From: Candidatus Bathyarchaeota archaeon
GTDB taxonomy: Archaea; Thermoproteota; Bathyarchaeia; Bathyarchaeales; Bathycorpusculaceae
Reading direction: 5' to 3'
Assembly (NCBI GenBank): GCA_026014465.1
Contig: JAOZID010000010.1
Location: 1,026,303 to 1,090,302 of the forward strand
DNA length: 64,000 nucleotides
A program made the position numbers and the translations under genes. Under the pieces are notes generated by a model that was not told where the DNA came from, made no database searches, and saw nothing but the letters and a program-made list of their open reading frames with translations. Positions 29,359-37,942 of this stretch are shown here, piece after piece. Within the stretch, counting starts at the first letter, position 1. Every line of letters begins with the position of its first letter.

Positions 29359-30557
29359 TGTTGTTTTCTCCCTAAAATGCAAACGTGACCTTTTGTGCCA
29401 AAGCCCTCCAGCTCTAGCGAGCATCCGTAACGGAGTTCCGCATCGCTTGGGGCTTGACGTGCACCTGCTTCTCCAAGCAGTTGCTTGCAGATTTCAAAAA
29501 TCTGGGCGCCGCCAGTTGCTCCCCGCGGGTTACCATCAGCCTTCAAGCCGCCGTTAAGGTTAGTAAAAAGCTTCCTACCCTCAACCTCATAGTACCCCTG
29601 ATAATCCTCACAGCTACTGTAAATGCTCTTCCAAGCCGTTCCTTCCTTGCAAAAACCCAAATCCTCCAAAGAAACCATCTCCGTCACCGTCGACTGGTCA
29701 TACAACTGCAGCAAATCAATCTCTTCACGACTAACACCCGACATCTTTAGGGCTTTTTCCATGGCAAGCTTTGTCGCCACAAACCGCGTCAAATCCTCCC
29801 TTGTCGGATAATTCAAATAATCAGTTGCGGAAGCTGCGCCCAAAACGTACACGGGCTTGTCAGTTAGTTGTTTGGCTTTTTCTTGGCTGGTCAAAATAAG
29901 TGCGGAGGCGCCGTCGGATACAGGAGCAAAATCCAAGAGTCCAAGGGCTCTGCGAGCGGCTTTGCGAGCACCCAAAACTTGGTCTAGGGTGATGTTTCGT
30001 TGGTATTGGGCGTAGGGGTTTTTGGTTGCGTGGAAGTGGTTTTTGACGGCGATTTGGGCAAGGGCAGTGTTTAGTGTGTTTAGGTCGTTGCCTTTGATGT
30101 TGTATTTTTTGATGTAGGCGCGTAGCATGAGTTCGTGGTTGGCTTCGGGTGTGCAGCCTGCGTAGTAGCTCCAGGGGTCTTCTAGGAGCATGAGGTCGTC
30201 GCGGATTTTGTCCCAGCGGTCAGTCATCTTCTCGATGCCACCCACCAGGACAGTGTCATGGATACCCGCGCGTATGGCGTATATAGCCGTCAACAACGCA
30301 GCGCTAACCGAGCGCGTGATTTCCATAGGAACATGAAGCTCAGTAAGCTCGGACAGGAAGCCTTCTTCTAATCCGAGTTTGTTAGTAATTGGGAGAAAAC
30401 AGTCGGACAGGTAGCAAGCTTCAAGTTCACGGCGTTCAACACCGCATTCTCTAGACGCGGCAAGCCAAGCTTCCTCAATTAGCCTCTCTGGCTTTTTGCC
30501 ATAATGTTCCCCAAAGCTGGTTCTACCAACAGCGACTATAGCTGGACAATTCTGCAT
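29355..30557 (-). CDS. Thiolase-like protein lacking the usual catalytic residues
   Basis: This 400-residue protein has the thiolase fold, with AIVAVGRTSFGE at the N-terminus and TVLVGGIEKMTDRWDKI following. The nucleophilic Cys site (normally ENACASGSAAL) reads EITRSVSAALL, with Thr at the Cys position by eye. The His of the GHP motif is Asn (GLKADGNPRGATGGAQ). A Cys near the end (KGHVCILGR) remains. If alignment confirms these losses, it cannot make a normal acyl-enzyme and may serve as a scaffold or acetoacetyl-CoA carrier for the downstream HMG-CoA synthase fusion. Expected role in the mevalonate route is therefore inference. Confidence 0.85.
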   Translation of the reverse strand: MQNCPAIVAVGRTSFGEHYGKKPERLIEEAWLAASRECGVERRELEACYLSDCFLPITNKLGLEEGFLSELTELHVPMEITRSVSAALLTAIYAIRAGIHDTVLVGGIEKMTDRWDKIRDDLMLLEDPWSYYAGCTPEANHELMLRAYIKKYNIKGNDLNTLNTALAQIAVKNHFHATKNPYAQYQRNITLDQVLGARKAARRALGLLDFAPVSDGASALILTSQEKAKQLTDKPVYVLGAASATDYLNYPTREDLTRFVATKLAMEKALKMSGVSREEIDLLQLYDQSTVTEMVSLEDLGFCKEGTAWKSIYSSCEDYQGYYEVEGRKLFTNLNGGLKADGNPRGATGGAQIFEICKQLLGEAGARQAPSDAELRYGCSLELEGFGTKGHVCILGRKQQ

Positions 30558-30636
30558 AATATCCGCCCTTTATGGACAGCAAATATCCTTTCCAAAAAAC
30601 ACTTTTAAGTGTTTGCCAACATCTAACGCCCAACCA

Positions 30637-32025
30637 CTACGTATCAATTTGGGTTTTCCGCAGTTTCTGCTCCAAATCCTGTATGAGCTCAGTTAGAGCA
30701 TGGGTTAGCTCCACGGGGTACGGCGTGGCGTTGGCGAGTTTTTTGTGTTTAGCTGGAAGTTTTTGGATGTTTTCCGCCGCAGCTGTGCGTATCTGATCCA
30801 AGCTGGGCAGGGCGTAACAGATTTTGCCGTCTTGCATAACCCGCCTAAGCAAGGGCTCGCCGCCCATTTCTTCACTATCTAGAGCGATGTAGTCTTTTTC
30901 GTAGCAGCCGTTGGAGTCGCAGAAGCGGTAGACCTGTTTTTTAGCGGGAAGCGTGATTTTGCCTTCGCTAAGCTTCATAATCGGAGAAGCCACGCCGTCT
31001 GCGCCTATGGTTTCGGCTAGTTTGTAGATGACATCGATGTAGGGGTAGTCGGCGGAGGTTCCAAGTTTTGTGCCTACGCCAAACGCGTCGATTTGCGCGT
31101 TTTCCTCTTGTAGCTTGGTGAGTTTGTATTCGTCCAAGTCGCCACTTGCAAACACTTTCACGTATTCTAAGCCGTTCTCGTCAAGCATGCTGCGGACTTT
31201 CTTGCTAATCAAAGCTAAGTCGCCACTGTCTAAACGCACGCCACCAAGCTTATGCCCCGATGCCTCAAGCTCCTTGGCTACGGTTACGGCTTTTTGGGCA
31301 CCCGCCAAATCATCATACGTATCAATAAGAAGCGTAGATTTGCCTGGGAAGGTTTTGGCAAAAGCGCGAAAAGCATCAATTTCTTTTTCATACGACATGA
31401 CAAAAGAGTGTGCCATGGTTCCGAAAATGGGGATGCCGTACGCTAAACCCGCAAGCACGTTGGAGGTTCCGCTGGCGCCTGCGAGGTAGCTGCTTCGGGC
31501 GACTTTCATGCCTGCGTCTATGCCGTGTTCTCTGCGCAACCCAAACTCGACCACTGTTTTACCGTTTGCAGCTTGCACGATGTGCGCGGCTTTGGTGGCT
31601 ATCATCGTCTGCAAGTTGACCGTGTTTAACAGGAAAGTTTCGATAAGCTGAGCTTCAATAATTGGAGCGGTGACGCGTATGAGCGGCTCATTAGGAAAAA
31701 CCACAGTGCCTTCGGGAACCGCCCAAACCTCCCCCGTAAACTTGAAATCGCGCAGGTACTCCAAAAACGCCTCGCCAAAACCTTGCTTTCGCAGGTAAGT
31801 CAGATGCTCCTCAGTAAAATGTATGCCCTCCAGATACTGCAGCACCTGCTCCAAACCCGCAAACAAAAAAAAGTTCCGATGCGGCGGCAACCGCCTAACA
31901 AACAAATCAAACGTCGCAGGCTCAAACTGGCCATTATCAAAATAACTAGCACACATAGTCAACTCATACAAATCCGTAAACAAAACCATGTGCTCCTCAC
32001 TTTGAAAAGCCAAATAACCCTTCAT
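30637..32025 (-). CDS. pncB: Nicotinate phosphoribosyltransferase
   Basis: This ~462-residue enzyme converts nicotinate and PRPP to NaMN in NAD salvage. The N-terminal block is LFTDLYELTMCASYF. The core has GKTVVEFGLRREHGIDAGMK, GTMAHSFVMSYEKEIDAFRA, STLLIDTYDD, GGVRLDSGDLALISKKVRSM and FASGDLDEYKLTKL. Then come AFGVGTKLGTSADYPYIDVI and KLSEGKITLPAKKQVYR, all characteristic of NAPRTase. ATG 32025 was chosen over an open upstream codon at 32049; the internal Met in EEHMVLF is another option. Confidence 0.95.
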   Translation of the reverse strand: MKGYLAFQSEEHMVLFTDLYELTMCASYFDNGQFEPATFDLFVRRLPPHRNFFLFAGLEQVLQYLEGIHFTEEHLTYLRKQGFGEAFLEYLRDFKFTGEVWAVPEGTVVFPNEPLIRVTAPIIEAQLIETFLLNTVNLQTMIATKAAHIVQAANGKTVVEFGLRREHGIDAGMKVARSSYLAGASGTSNVLAGLAYGIPIFGTMAHSFVMSYEKEIDAFRAFAKTFPGKSTLLIDTYDDLAGAQKAVTVAKELEASGHKLGGVRLDSGDLALISKKVRSMLDENGLEYVKVFASGDLDEYKLTKLQEENAQIDAFGVGTKLGTSADYPYIDVIYKLAETIGADGVASPIMKLSEGKITLPAKKQVYRFCDSNGCYEKDYIALDSEEMGGEPLLRRVMQDGKICYALPSLDQIRTAAAENIQKLPAKHKKLANATPYPVELTHALTELIQDLEQKLRKTQIDT

Positions 32026-32092
32026 ACGTAAAACCAGCAACCCAACCACATTTAACAGTTTGCATCAACCCAACCCCCACAGCACCAACCTA

Positions 32093-32151
32093 TCAGCAGC
32101 CTATTAGGTTCCAAATTTTAATTCTATGCAGAAACCATAGGGGGAGGGGGT
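32093..32151 (+). repeat. Dispersed repeat copy 1
   Basis: This 59-base stretch shares a 41-base left part with the copy at 60186 (five mismatches by eye), including the identical 16-base core TTAATTCTATGCAGAA. It ends in the same G-run with a single A (GGGGGAGGGGGT). It sits between the divergent nicotinate phosphoribosyltransferase and DUF1801 genes. No inverted repeats or ORF are visible within it. Confidence 0.6.
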
Positions 32152-32233
32152 CTACTTTACACTGAAACAGCCAAAAGCCAAAGGCAGAAAAGCGGATATA
32201 ACCGTGGCGGGATAAGTTTGCGTGGAGATGCGG

Positions 32234-32596
32234 ATGGGTAGGGAGTTGGATGCTTTTTTGGCGTTGTTTAGCAGGGAAACGCGCGAGAACGTTTTGTGCC
32301 TGCGTAAACTTGTTTTGGAGGTTTTGCACGGCGCATTTGAGCGGGTGGATTTTAAGGCAAAAATGATTACGTATGGATATAGCAAAAAGGAAGGCGAATG
32401 GGTTTTGGCGTTTGTGCCTCACCTAAAGCATGTTAACGTGGGTTTTAGCAGGGGCGCACAACTCTTTGACCCGCAAGGGTTACTGTCTGGTAGGGGCGAG
32501 TTAGCGCGGCATCTCAAAATCAAATCAGAAGCGCAAACCCAAGACCCCGCACTACGGCAACTTTTGGAGCAAGCGGCAAAACAAGAGCAAACCTAA
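32234..32596 (+). CDS. DUF1801 (YdhG-like) domain protein
   Basis: This ~120-residue soluble protein has the iron-chaperone/YdhG-like DUF1801 layout. The helical N-terminus (ELDAFLALFSRETRENVLCL RKL) leads to FERVDFKAKMITYGYSKKEG, a WVLAFVPHLKHVNVGFSRGA core, and a LARHLKI segment before the tail. The family fold is frataxin-like, but no reaction is established. The ATG at 32234 with GGAG six bases upstream is preferred over GTG 32222 and ATG 32228. Confidence 0.75.
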   Translation: MGRELDAFLALFSRETRENVLCLRKLVLEVLHGAFERVDFKAKMITYGYSKKEGEWVLAFVPHLKHVNVGFSRGAQLFDPQGLLSGRGELARHLKIKSEAQTQDPALRQLLEQAAKQEQT

Positions 32597-32608
32597 AGAA
32601 ACGTGTGT

Positions 32609-33364
32609 TTAGGTGAGGTATTTGCGTACGTAGATGCGTGTTTTGATTATGTAAGGCGTTAGAAGGATGGTTAGGATTGTTCCGATGGTTGCTAGTACGA
32701 TGATGTCTCCAAAGACCCACCCGAAGAACACGGTAGGGGATATGTTAAGGGGTATGTTTCCAAATGCAGCGAGGGCGCCTACTCCAAAGATTCCTGAGAC
32801 AAGGCTAGCGGCAAAAACTCCAACGATTAGCCATGTGAGCCATGTTTTGCGGTTTTCCAAGGCGGCTTGAGCAAGCAAGAGTCCGATGCTTACAAAGAAG
32901 GTTGCAATGAAAACTGTGGTCATCGAGTTCACTAAGGCAACTGCGGAGACCACCACATCTAAAGCTAAAAGCGCTGCTAACCCGTAGGTTAAGGTGGGAC
33001 GTTTTAGGGTCAGCAGGGGCTTGAGTTTGAGGGAACGGTAAACCATCAAGGGGACTAGTCCTTCGAAAAGGTCAGCCAAAGACCACACAAGCACAAAATC
33101 CAAAGAGTAACCAAAATAGAGCCCCATAAACACGCAGCTCAAATAGCCTGCAAAGCAGCCCCAAAGCCCAAACCACAACGCCAAAGGAACATAAACCGCC
33201 GCTGCAATGTAAAGACCCGAAACACCAGGAACAGGCGAATTCTCAACAGGCGCAGCAACAACCGCCCAAATAGCCAAAACCGTACAAAGCACAGTTGCAA
33301 CAACAAAAACCGCAGGCTGCCGCCACGAAACACCCTTACTTGCGTGTCCATCAGTTACCTGCAA
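32609..33364 (-). CDS. Polytopic membrane protein, ECF S-component- or MASE1-like
   Basis: This 251-residue protein has about seven membrane helices. Visible segments include FVVATVLCTVLAIWAVVAAP, GLYIAAAVYVPLALWFGLWG, ALLALDVVVSAVALVNSMTT, TWLIVGVFAASLVSGIFGVG and IIVLATIGTILTILLTPYII. The GLYIAAAVYVPLALWFGLWG pattern resembles integral sensory or vitamin-uptake S-components, but I see no clear substrate motif. There is no adjacent EcfA/T gene. The TTG start was taken because no ATG gives a complete first helix. Confidence 0.65.
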   Translation of the reverse strand: MQVTDGHASKGVSWRQPAVFVVATVLCTVLAIWAVVAAPVENSPVPGVSGLYIAAAVYVPLALWFGLWGCFAGYLSCVFMGLYFGYSLDFVLVWSLADLFEGLVPLMVYRSLKLKPLLTLKRPTLTYGLAALLALDVVVSAVALVNSMTTVFIATFFVSIGLLLAQAALENRKTWLTWLIVGVFAASLVSGIFGVGALAAFGNIPLNISPTVFFGWVFGDIIVLATIGTILTILLTPYIIKTRIYVRKYLT

Positions 33365-33476
33365 AGCACATCACCCCAAAAGCGCAGCAACACCCATTTA
33401 AAATTTTTCACACACAAGCAACTGCAAAAAAGAAAACGCAGCTACAATTCAAAGAGGAAAAGAGCAAAGGAGCGGG

Positions 33477-33878
33477 TTAACTGAGTTTGTTTGTGATTTC
33501 TTGGATTTCTTTGGCAAAGTCGGCGGGTTCTTCGGGTTTCATGCCTTTCTTTGCAACGGTTAAAATGGTGAGGTAGCCTTTGTTTCTAAGTGCTTTATCT
33601 AAGCTCCTAAATACACTGCCTTTAAACAGACGGTAAGTGCAAAACAGAATCGCTTTTTTCCCGTCAGATTGCGGTAGTTGCTCTAAAAATGCGGAGGTTT
33701 CTTTGGCGGGGCGAAAACCCTCCACGGGCGTGCCCAAAACTAGCAAGTCACAATCGGCTACAACCGAAAGGTCACAAGAGTCGATACTGCACGACGGCGC
33801 ATTTAGGGCTTGGGCGATAGCTTGTGCCATACGTTTAGTGTTACCTGTCCGTGAAAAATACAAAACACAAGGCTTCAT
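33477..33878 (-). CDS. Flavodoxin-like protein
   Basis: This 133-residue short-chain flavodoxin has the FMN phosphate loop VLYFSRTGNTKRMAQAIAQA. The second loop is VADCDLLVLGTPVEGFRPA, followed by a third strand KAILFCTYRLFKGSVFRSL. It probably acts as an electron carrier or a subunit-like domain for a redox enzyme. ATG 33878 is the start; upstream in-frame sequence was rejected because it is not conserved-looking. The divergent Fe-S aldo/keto reductase (33972) is 94 bases away, so the two may share control. Confidence 0.85.
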   Translation of the reverse strand: MKPCVLYFSRTGNTKRMAQAIAQALNAPSCSIDSCDLSVVADCDLLVLGTPVEGFRPAKETSAFLEQLPQSDGKKAILFCTYRLFKGSVFRSLDKALRNKGYLTILTVAKKGMKPEEPADFAKEIQEITNKLS

Positions 33879-33971
33879 AAACGCATATTCAACTGTCTCA
33901 CCTAATATAATCTTCGCTGGCAGAAAAACAATTATGCGCTGCCAAGTAATGTTGTGTTGGAGTGTTGTTGT

Positions 33972-35219
33972 TTGCAGTTTAGGGTGGTTCCTAAGAATGG
34001 GGATAAGTTGTCTGTTTTGGGGTTTGGGGTTATGCGTTTGCCTCAGAGCAGGTTGGGTACTGTGTATGAAGAAAAAGCGGTAAAGCTGATTCGTTACGCT
34101 ATCGACAGCGGCATTAATTACTTGGACACAGCAGCTCCGTATCATCGGGGAGAGAGCGAGAGAATTTTAGGAAACGCTTTACGTGATGGCTACCGCGAAC
34201 GGGTTAAAGTTGCAACCAAGCTGTCTTCTTTTATGGTGAATCGCCCAGAGGATATGCCTAAAATTTTGGAGTCACAGCTAAAGAAACTGCAAACCGACCA
34301 CATCGACTACTACTTGCTCCATGCCTTGAACGCCAAATCATGGGACAAACTGCAAAAATTTGAGGTGCTGAAATTTTTGGAGAAAGCCAAAAAACAAGGC
34401 AAAATAGTCAACACTGGCTTTTCTTTCCACGACTCCACTGCCACCTTCAAAAAAATCATAGACGCCAACGACGACTGGAGCATGTGCCAAATACAATACA
34501 ACATCATAGACGAGAATTTTCAGGCAGGAAAAGAGGGACTGCAGTATGCGGCGTCAAAGAAGCTGGCGGTTATGATTATGGAGCCTTTGCGGGGCGGGTT
34601 TTTGGCAACCAAAGTGCCCAAGGAAGTTGAAAAAATTTATGCACAAACGGGCAAGGGGAGGTCGCCTGCTGAGTGGGGTCTGCGTTGGGTTTGGAATCAT
34701 CCTGAGGTCACGGTTGTTTTGTCGGGCATGAGCACGCAAGAGCAGGTTGAAGAAAACGTTAGCGCATGTGAGGATGCTTTGCCTAACTCGTTGAGCCCAC
34801 AAGAACTCACAGCCATAGATAAAGTGGCAAAGTGTTACAAGCGGCTAATGAAGGTACCCTGCACAGGATGTGCTTACTGCATGCCCTGCCCCAACGGCGT
34901 AAATATCCCAGGAAACTTTCACGTTTACAACCAGTACAGCATGTTTGGCCAAAAACTCTATTCACGAGGCGTATACGCGGTCCTACTCATGGGCGTAGGA
35001 AACCACGCAAAAGAAGACGCATCACTATGCATCAACTGCGGAGCCTGCCTCCAAAAATGCCCCCAACAAATCAACATCTCCCAAGAACTCAAACAAGTAC
35101 AAAACACCCTCGGCGACCTAACAACAAAAATCATGCTCCCCATCATCAAACACCTCAACCCCCTCAAAACCAAACCCACCAAACCCAAAGAAGAAAACAA
35201 AGAAAACAGCAACACCTAA
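33972..35219 (+). CDS. Aldo/keto reductase with C-terminal 4Fe-4S ferredoxin domain
   Basis: This 415-residue enzyme has an AKR barrel (about 1-285): VVPKNGDKLSVLGFGVMRLP, NYLDTAAPYHRGESE with the catalytic Tyr, VATKLSSF, and LQYAASKKLAVMIMEPLRGG. A C-terminal Fe-S region (~300-375) contains CTGCAYCMPCPNGVNIPG and CINCGACLQKCPQQINISQE. This fusion class uses NAD(P)H or ferredoxin. Substrate unknown. The TTG start at 33972 (QFRVVPKNGDK) is supported by GGAG upstream and by the usual N-terminus of the family. Confidence 0.9.
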   Translation: MQFRVVPKNGDKLSVLGFGVMRLPQSRLGTVYEEKAVKLIRYAIDSGINYLDTAAPYHRGESERILGNALRDGYRERVKVATKLSSFMVNRPEDMPKILESQLKKLQTDHIDYYLLHALNAKSWDKLQKFEVLKFLEKAKKQGKIVNTGFSFHDSTATFKKIIDANDDWSMCQIQYNIIDENFQAGKEGLQYAASKKLAVMIMEPLRGGFLATKVPKEVEKIYAQTGKGRSPAEWGLRWVWNHPEVTVVLSGMSTQEQVEENVSACEDALPNSLSPQELTAIDKVAKCYKRLMKVPCTGCAYCMPCPNGVNIPGNFHVYNQYSMFGQKLYSRGVYAVLLMGVGNHAKEDASLCINCGACLQKCPQQINISQELKQVQNTLGDLTTKIMLPIIKHLNPLKTKPTKPKEENKENSNT

Positions 35220-35250
35220 ACTCTGCAAAACAAACCGCAAAAACCAAAGG

Positions 35251-35326
35251 TGGTAGCCCGTGAGAGATTCGAACTCTCGTCAATGGCTCCAAAGGCCACT
35301 ATGCTTGACCACTACACCAACGGGCT
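35251..35326 (-). tRNA. tRNA-Gln (anticodon UUG)
   Basis: The minus strand folds as a complete cloverleaf: acceptor AGCCCGU with ACGGGCU, discriminator A and encoded CCA. The anticodon arm (GUGGC...GCCAU) has loop CUUUGGA with anticodon UUG. The T arm is GAGAG/CUCUC with the standard UUCGAAU loop. There is no intron. The nearest TATA-like element lies upstream on the minus strand at about 35355 (TTAAATTT). Confidence 0.95.
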
Positions 35327-35513
35327 GCGGGCTGGTTTTTGGTGCTAGAAATTTAACGATGCAGGTTTTTCCTAATAAGCATTCTCACTGTAAAAAGGAG
35401 GAGTTGTTTGAGGAGAAGGTGAGGGTTGGTTCAGAAGGTTTTTAAGAAATGGTGATATTTGGTATTTGGTATCTGCGAGTTGTGATACTGAATCCACCTA
35501 TTCAAACCGTAAA

Positions 35514-35523
35514 GCTTTTATAC
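35514..35523 (+). promoter_or_regulatory. TATA box of the TFB gene and leader region
   Basis: CTTTTATACA follows a purine-rich BRE-like CCGTAAAG, about 115 bases before the TFB ATG. A start of transcription near 35547 gives a ~90-base leader that includes a GC-rich stretch (gcgggccg, 35550-35560; ccccagtaggcggg, 35578-35591). In the remaining bases between tRNA-Gln (ends 35326) and TFB (35638) I see only the tRNA promoter and AT-rich spacer. Confidence 0.55.
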
Positions 35524-35637
35524 ATCGTCTAATCCTTTGCTTAGAATGCGCGGGCCGTATGTACATTTTTGTAAGCCCCCAGTAGGCGGGTTTTGTAGAT
35601 TTGTGTCGGTTTTGCGTTTATTGAATGGAAGTGTGAA

Positions 35638-36579
35638 ATGTTGAGCAAGGAAGCACCAAAGGTTCATCAGCGTTTAGCAGATAAATGCCCTGAATGCGGC
35701 AGTGAAAATCTTGTTCATGATTATGATACAGGGGAAACCGTGTGCGGAGACTGCGGTTTGGTCCTCTACGAGCAGATGCTAGACAAAGGACCTGAATGGC
35801 GTGCTTTTACGCAAGAAGAAAAAGCTTCCAGAAGCCGTGTTGGTGTCCCAACATCTTATAGTGTTCACGACAAAGGCTTATCCACAGCCATTAGCCAAGT
35901 TGACCGCGACGCCTTCGGAAGAAAACTCCCCCTCGCCACCAGACTGCAAATGTGGCGTCTTAGAAAATGGCAAATCCGATCCCGAGTCCACTCATCTATT
36001 GACCGCAACCTCGCCCAAGCCATGGCAGAACTCGACCGCCTCTCAGACAAAGTCTACATCCCCCCACCCATCAAAGAAAAAGCAGCCGTCATCTACCGCA
36101 AAGCCCTCGACAAAGGCTTGGTTCGAGGCAGATCCATCGCCGCCATCGCCGCCGCCGCGCTTTATGCAGCTTGCCGTGGAAGCGGAACCCCCAGAACCCT
36201 GCGTGAAATCGCCGAAGCCAGCTTAGTTGATAAAAAAGACGTTGCACGTTGTTACAGGCTGCTACTGCGCGAACTCGAAGTACACATGCCCATTGCTGAC
36301 CCGCTAACCTACGTATCAAAAATCGCTGAACGCACAGGCATCTCGGGCAAAACCCAGGGCGCAGCCATAACCATCCTACGAGACGCAAGACGCAAACGCG
36401 CCGCCGCAGGAAAAGACCCCATGGGCTTAGCCGCCGCAGCACTATACATTGCCTGCCTGCAAAATAACGAAAAGAAGACCCAAAAAGACATTGCAGAAGC
36501 CGCAGGCGTTACCGAAGTTACCGTACGCAACCGCTACAAGACCCTAAAGAAACAGCTAAACCTAGAATTGCCTGACTAA
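35638..36579 (+). CDS. tfb: Transcription initiation factor TFB
   Basis: TFB recruits RNA polymerase to TBP-bound promoters. The 313 residues carry a zinc ribbon (CPECGSENLVHDYDTGETV CGDCG, residues ~17-41). A B-reader/linker follows, with EWRAFTQEEKASRSRVGVPT. Two cyclin repeats come next (~115-205: IAAIAAAALYAACRGSGTPR; ~210-305: GLAAAALYIACLQNNEKKTQ). The C-terminal HTH is TQKDIAEAAGVTEVTVRNRY, which contacts BRE. Length is standard for archaeal TFB. It is followed after 2 bases by a convergent small zinc-ribbon gene. Confidence 0.97.
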   Translation: MLSKEAPKVHQRLADKCPECGSENLVHDYDTGETVCGDCGLVLYEQMLDKGPEWRAFTQEEKASRSRVGVPTSYSVHDKGLSTAISQVDRDAFGRKLPLATRLQMWRLRKWQIRSRVHSSIDRNLAQAMAELDRLSDKVYIPPPIKEKAAVIYRKALDKGLVRGRSIAAIAAAALYAACRGSGTPRTLREIAEASLVDKKDVARCYRLLLRELEVHMPIADPLTYVSKIAERTGISGKTQGAAITILRDARRKRAAAGKDPMGLAAAALYIACLQNNEKKTQKDIAEAAGVTEVTVRNRYKTLKKQLNLELPD

Positions 36580-36580
36580 T

Positions 36581-36805
36581 TTAGTCGGTAGTTTCTTTTT
36601 CGTTTTCTTCTTCTTTTTCAAGTTCCATAAAAACTGGTCCCATGTAGCCGCATTCTTTGCATAGGTACTGCTGGGGCGTTAGCCACAAATCCAAAGCGTG
36701 ATGCAACTCTAGTTTTGGGCTGGCGCATTTTGGACAGAAAATGTAGGTTGGTTTTTTGTGCTTTATGCGTTTGAAAACGCCGTGCACATCTTTTAGGGAC
36801 TTCAA
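36581..36805 (-). CDS. Small zinc-ribbon protein
   Basis: This 74-residue protein has a Cys4 zinc ribbon: FCPKCASPKLELHHALD and YLCKECGYMGPVF. An acidic tail (ELEKEEENEKETTD) follows. The single ribbon with a short acidic tail is seen in archaeal transcription/translation accessory proteins; the role is unknown. ATG 36805. It is in the same direction as and 26 bases downstream of aIF1 and probably cotranscribed. Confidence 0.7.
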   Translation of the reverse strand: MKSLKDVHGVFKRIKHKKPTYIFCPKCASPKLELHHALDLWLTPQQYLCKECGYMGPVFMELEKEEENEKETTD

Positions 36806-36831
36806 CTTTGAGCCGCCCTTTTTAGGGTAAG

Positions 36832-37140
36832 TTATTGGCGTTCGATGTTTTCGGCGGGGTACCCGATTTTGATTAGGTATTGTTTGATGCGGTCGCGGTG
36901 GTCACCTTGCAGCATGATTAAGCCGTCTTTGGAGGTTCCTCCACATGCGCAGTACCCTTTGAGTTTATGAGCTATTTCAGATAAATCGGTTGTTTTCTCG
37001 TCTATGCCGTCAACGATGGTTGTGGGTCTGCCGAACTTTCGGGTTTCAAGTCTTATACGAATTCGCTGTTGTTCTTTTTCTATCTCGCCACAAACACACA
37101 AGTCTTTTGGGAGTCCGCAGGTTGTACAAACTTCAGCCAT
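36832..37140 (-). CDS. Translation initiation factor aIF1 (SUI1 family)
   Basis: This 102-residue homologue of eIF1/SUI1 maintains start-codon fidelity on the small ribosomal subunit. The N-terminal zinc-binding pair CTTCGLPKDLCVCG precedes the SUI1 fold with RIRLETRKFGRPTTIVDGID, the KLKGYCACGGTSKDGLIMLQ turn and GDHRDRIKQYLIKIG. Archaeal aIF1 of this type has the extra N-terminal ribbon. ATG 37140 was selected; the open upstream extension is not conserved-looking. Confidence 0.95.
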   Translation of the reverse strand: MAEVCTTCGLPKDLCVCGEIEKEQQRIRIRLETRKFGRPTTIVDGIDEKTTDLSEIAHKLKGYCACGGTSKDGLIMLQGDHRDRIKQYLIKIGYPAENIERQ

Positions 37141-37231
37141 GACACTCAACAATGCATTGATTCGGCAATATATAAGAGTTTCAAGGGAAAACAGCAAAAA
37201 CGCGCAGACAAAACCAGCACCAAAAAAGGGT

Positions 37232-37861
37232 TTAGGAGAAGCAGGGGATGTAGTCGCGGATTCTAAAGGAGGCGCCTAAGGAGTCTACGATGGTTTTGAC
37301 TTTTTTTAGGTTGACTTCGGGCATTCTTATGGCGGAAACTTCAACGTCGAGTCCTGCGGCTTTGGCTTGTTTGACGAAGTTGGTTACGGCTTGAAAGCCG
37401 CCGTTGAAAACAGGTCTGCAGTTCTCGGCGTAGGTTTCTTCGTCGTTTCCGTTTAAGCTGACGCTTACTTTGTCTATGCCCGCCGCTTTGAGCTCACCCG
37501 CGACATCGCGGTTAGGATTGAGAACATAGCCGTGTCCGTTAGTGTCTAACCGCAAAGTCAACGTGGGGGCACGTTTTTTTATCCACCGCGCAACCTCAAG
37601 CAGCAAATCTAGGCGCTGTGTGGATTCGCCAAAGCCACAGAAAACCACTTCAGTCCAGCGCCGCGCAGTAAGGTTGCCTTCAAGTTCAGATAGGATTTGC
37701 TCAAGCGCTGGCTCCGCAGCATGTTTAAGGTTAAAGCCGCCCACGCCTTTTTTGAAGTTTCTAAAGCAGAACCAGCAGTTATTCGAGCATTTGTTGGTGA
37801 TGTTTAGGTAAAGGCTGTTGTCAAGCCAGTAAACCGCTTTGGGGTTGTCGTCTTTAGCCAT
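37232..37861 (-). CDS. Radical SAM protein, TatD-linked family
   Basis: This 209-residue small radical SAM enzyme has NKCSNNCWFCFRNF with CxxxCxxC for the Fe-S cluster. The core then has FCGFGESTQRLDLLLEVARW (GGE-like motif), LRLDTNGHGYV and VSVSLNGNDEETYAENCRPV. This short length and the motif set match the TatD-linked radical SAM group, often found next to a TatD DNase. No TatD gene is adjacent. The substrate is not known. ATG 37861. Confidence 0.85.
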   Translation of the reverse strand: MAKDDNPKAVYWLDNSLYLNITNKCSNNCWFCFRNFKKGVGGFNLKHAAEPALEQILSELEGNLTARRWTEVVFCGFGESTQRLDLLLEVARWIKKRAPTLTLRLDTNGHGYVLNPNRDVAGELKAAGIDKVSVSLNGNDEETYAENCRPVFNGGFQAVTNFVKQAKAAGLDVEVSAIRMPEVNLKKVKTIVDSLGASFRIRDYIPCFS

Positions 37862-37942
37862 ACAGTTGCCTTCTGCACCGCATAAATGAGGCACAGCAGC
37901 TTTCCATATAGTTTACGGTACAAACAACAAAAACAAGCAAGA

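Noticed and set aside
34832-35263. A 143-codon plus frame at the end of the aldo/keto reductase
   Set aside because: It is an out-of-frame shadow of the reductase and runs into the tRNA-Gln gene.
37000-37280. Open frames on the plus strand over aIF1
   Set aside because: They are antisense to a clear SUI1 protein and carry no motif.
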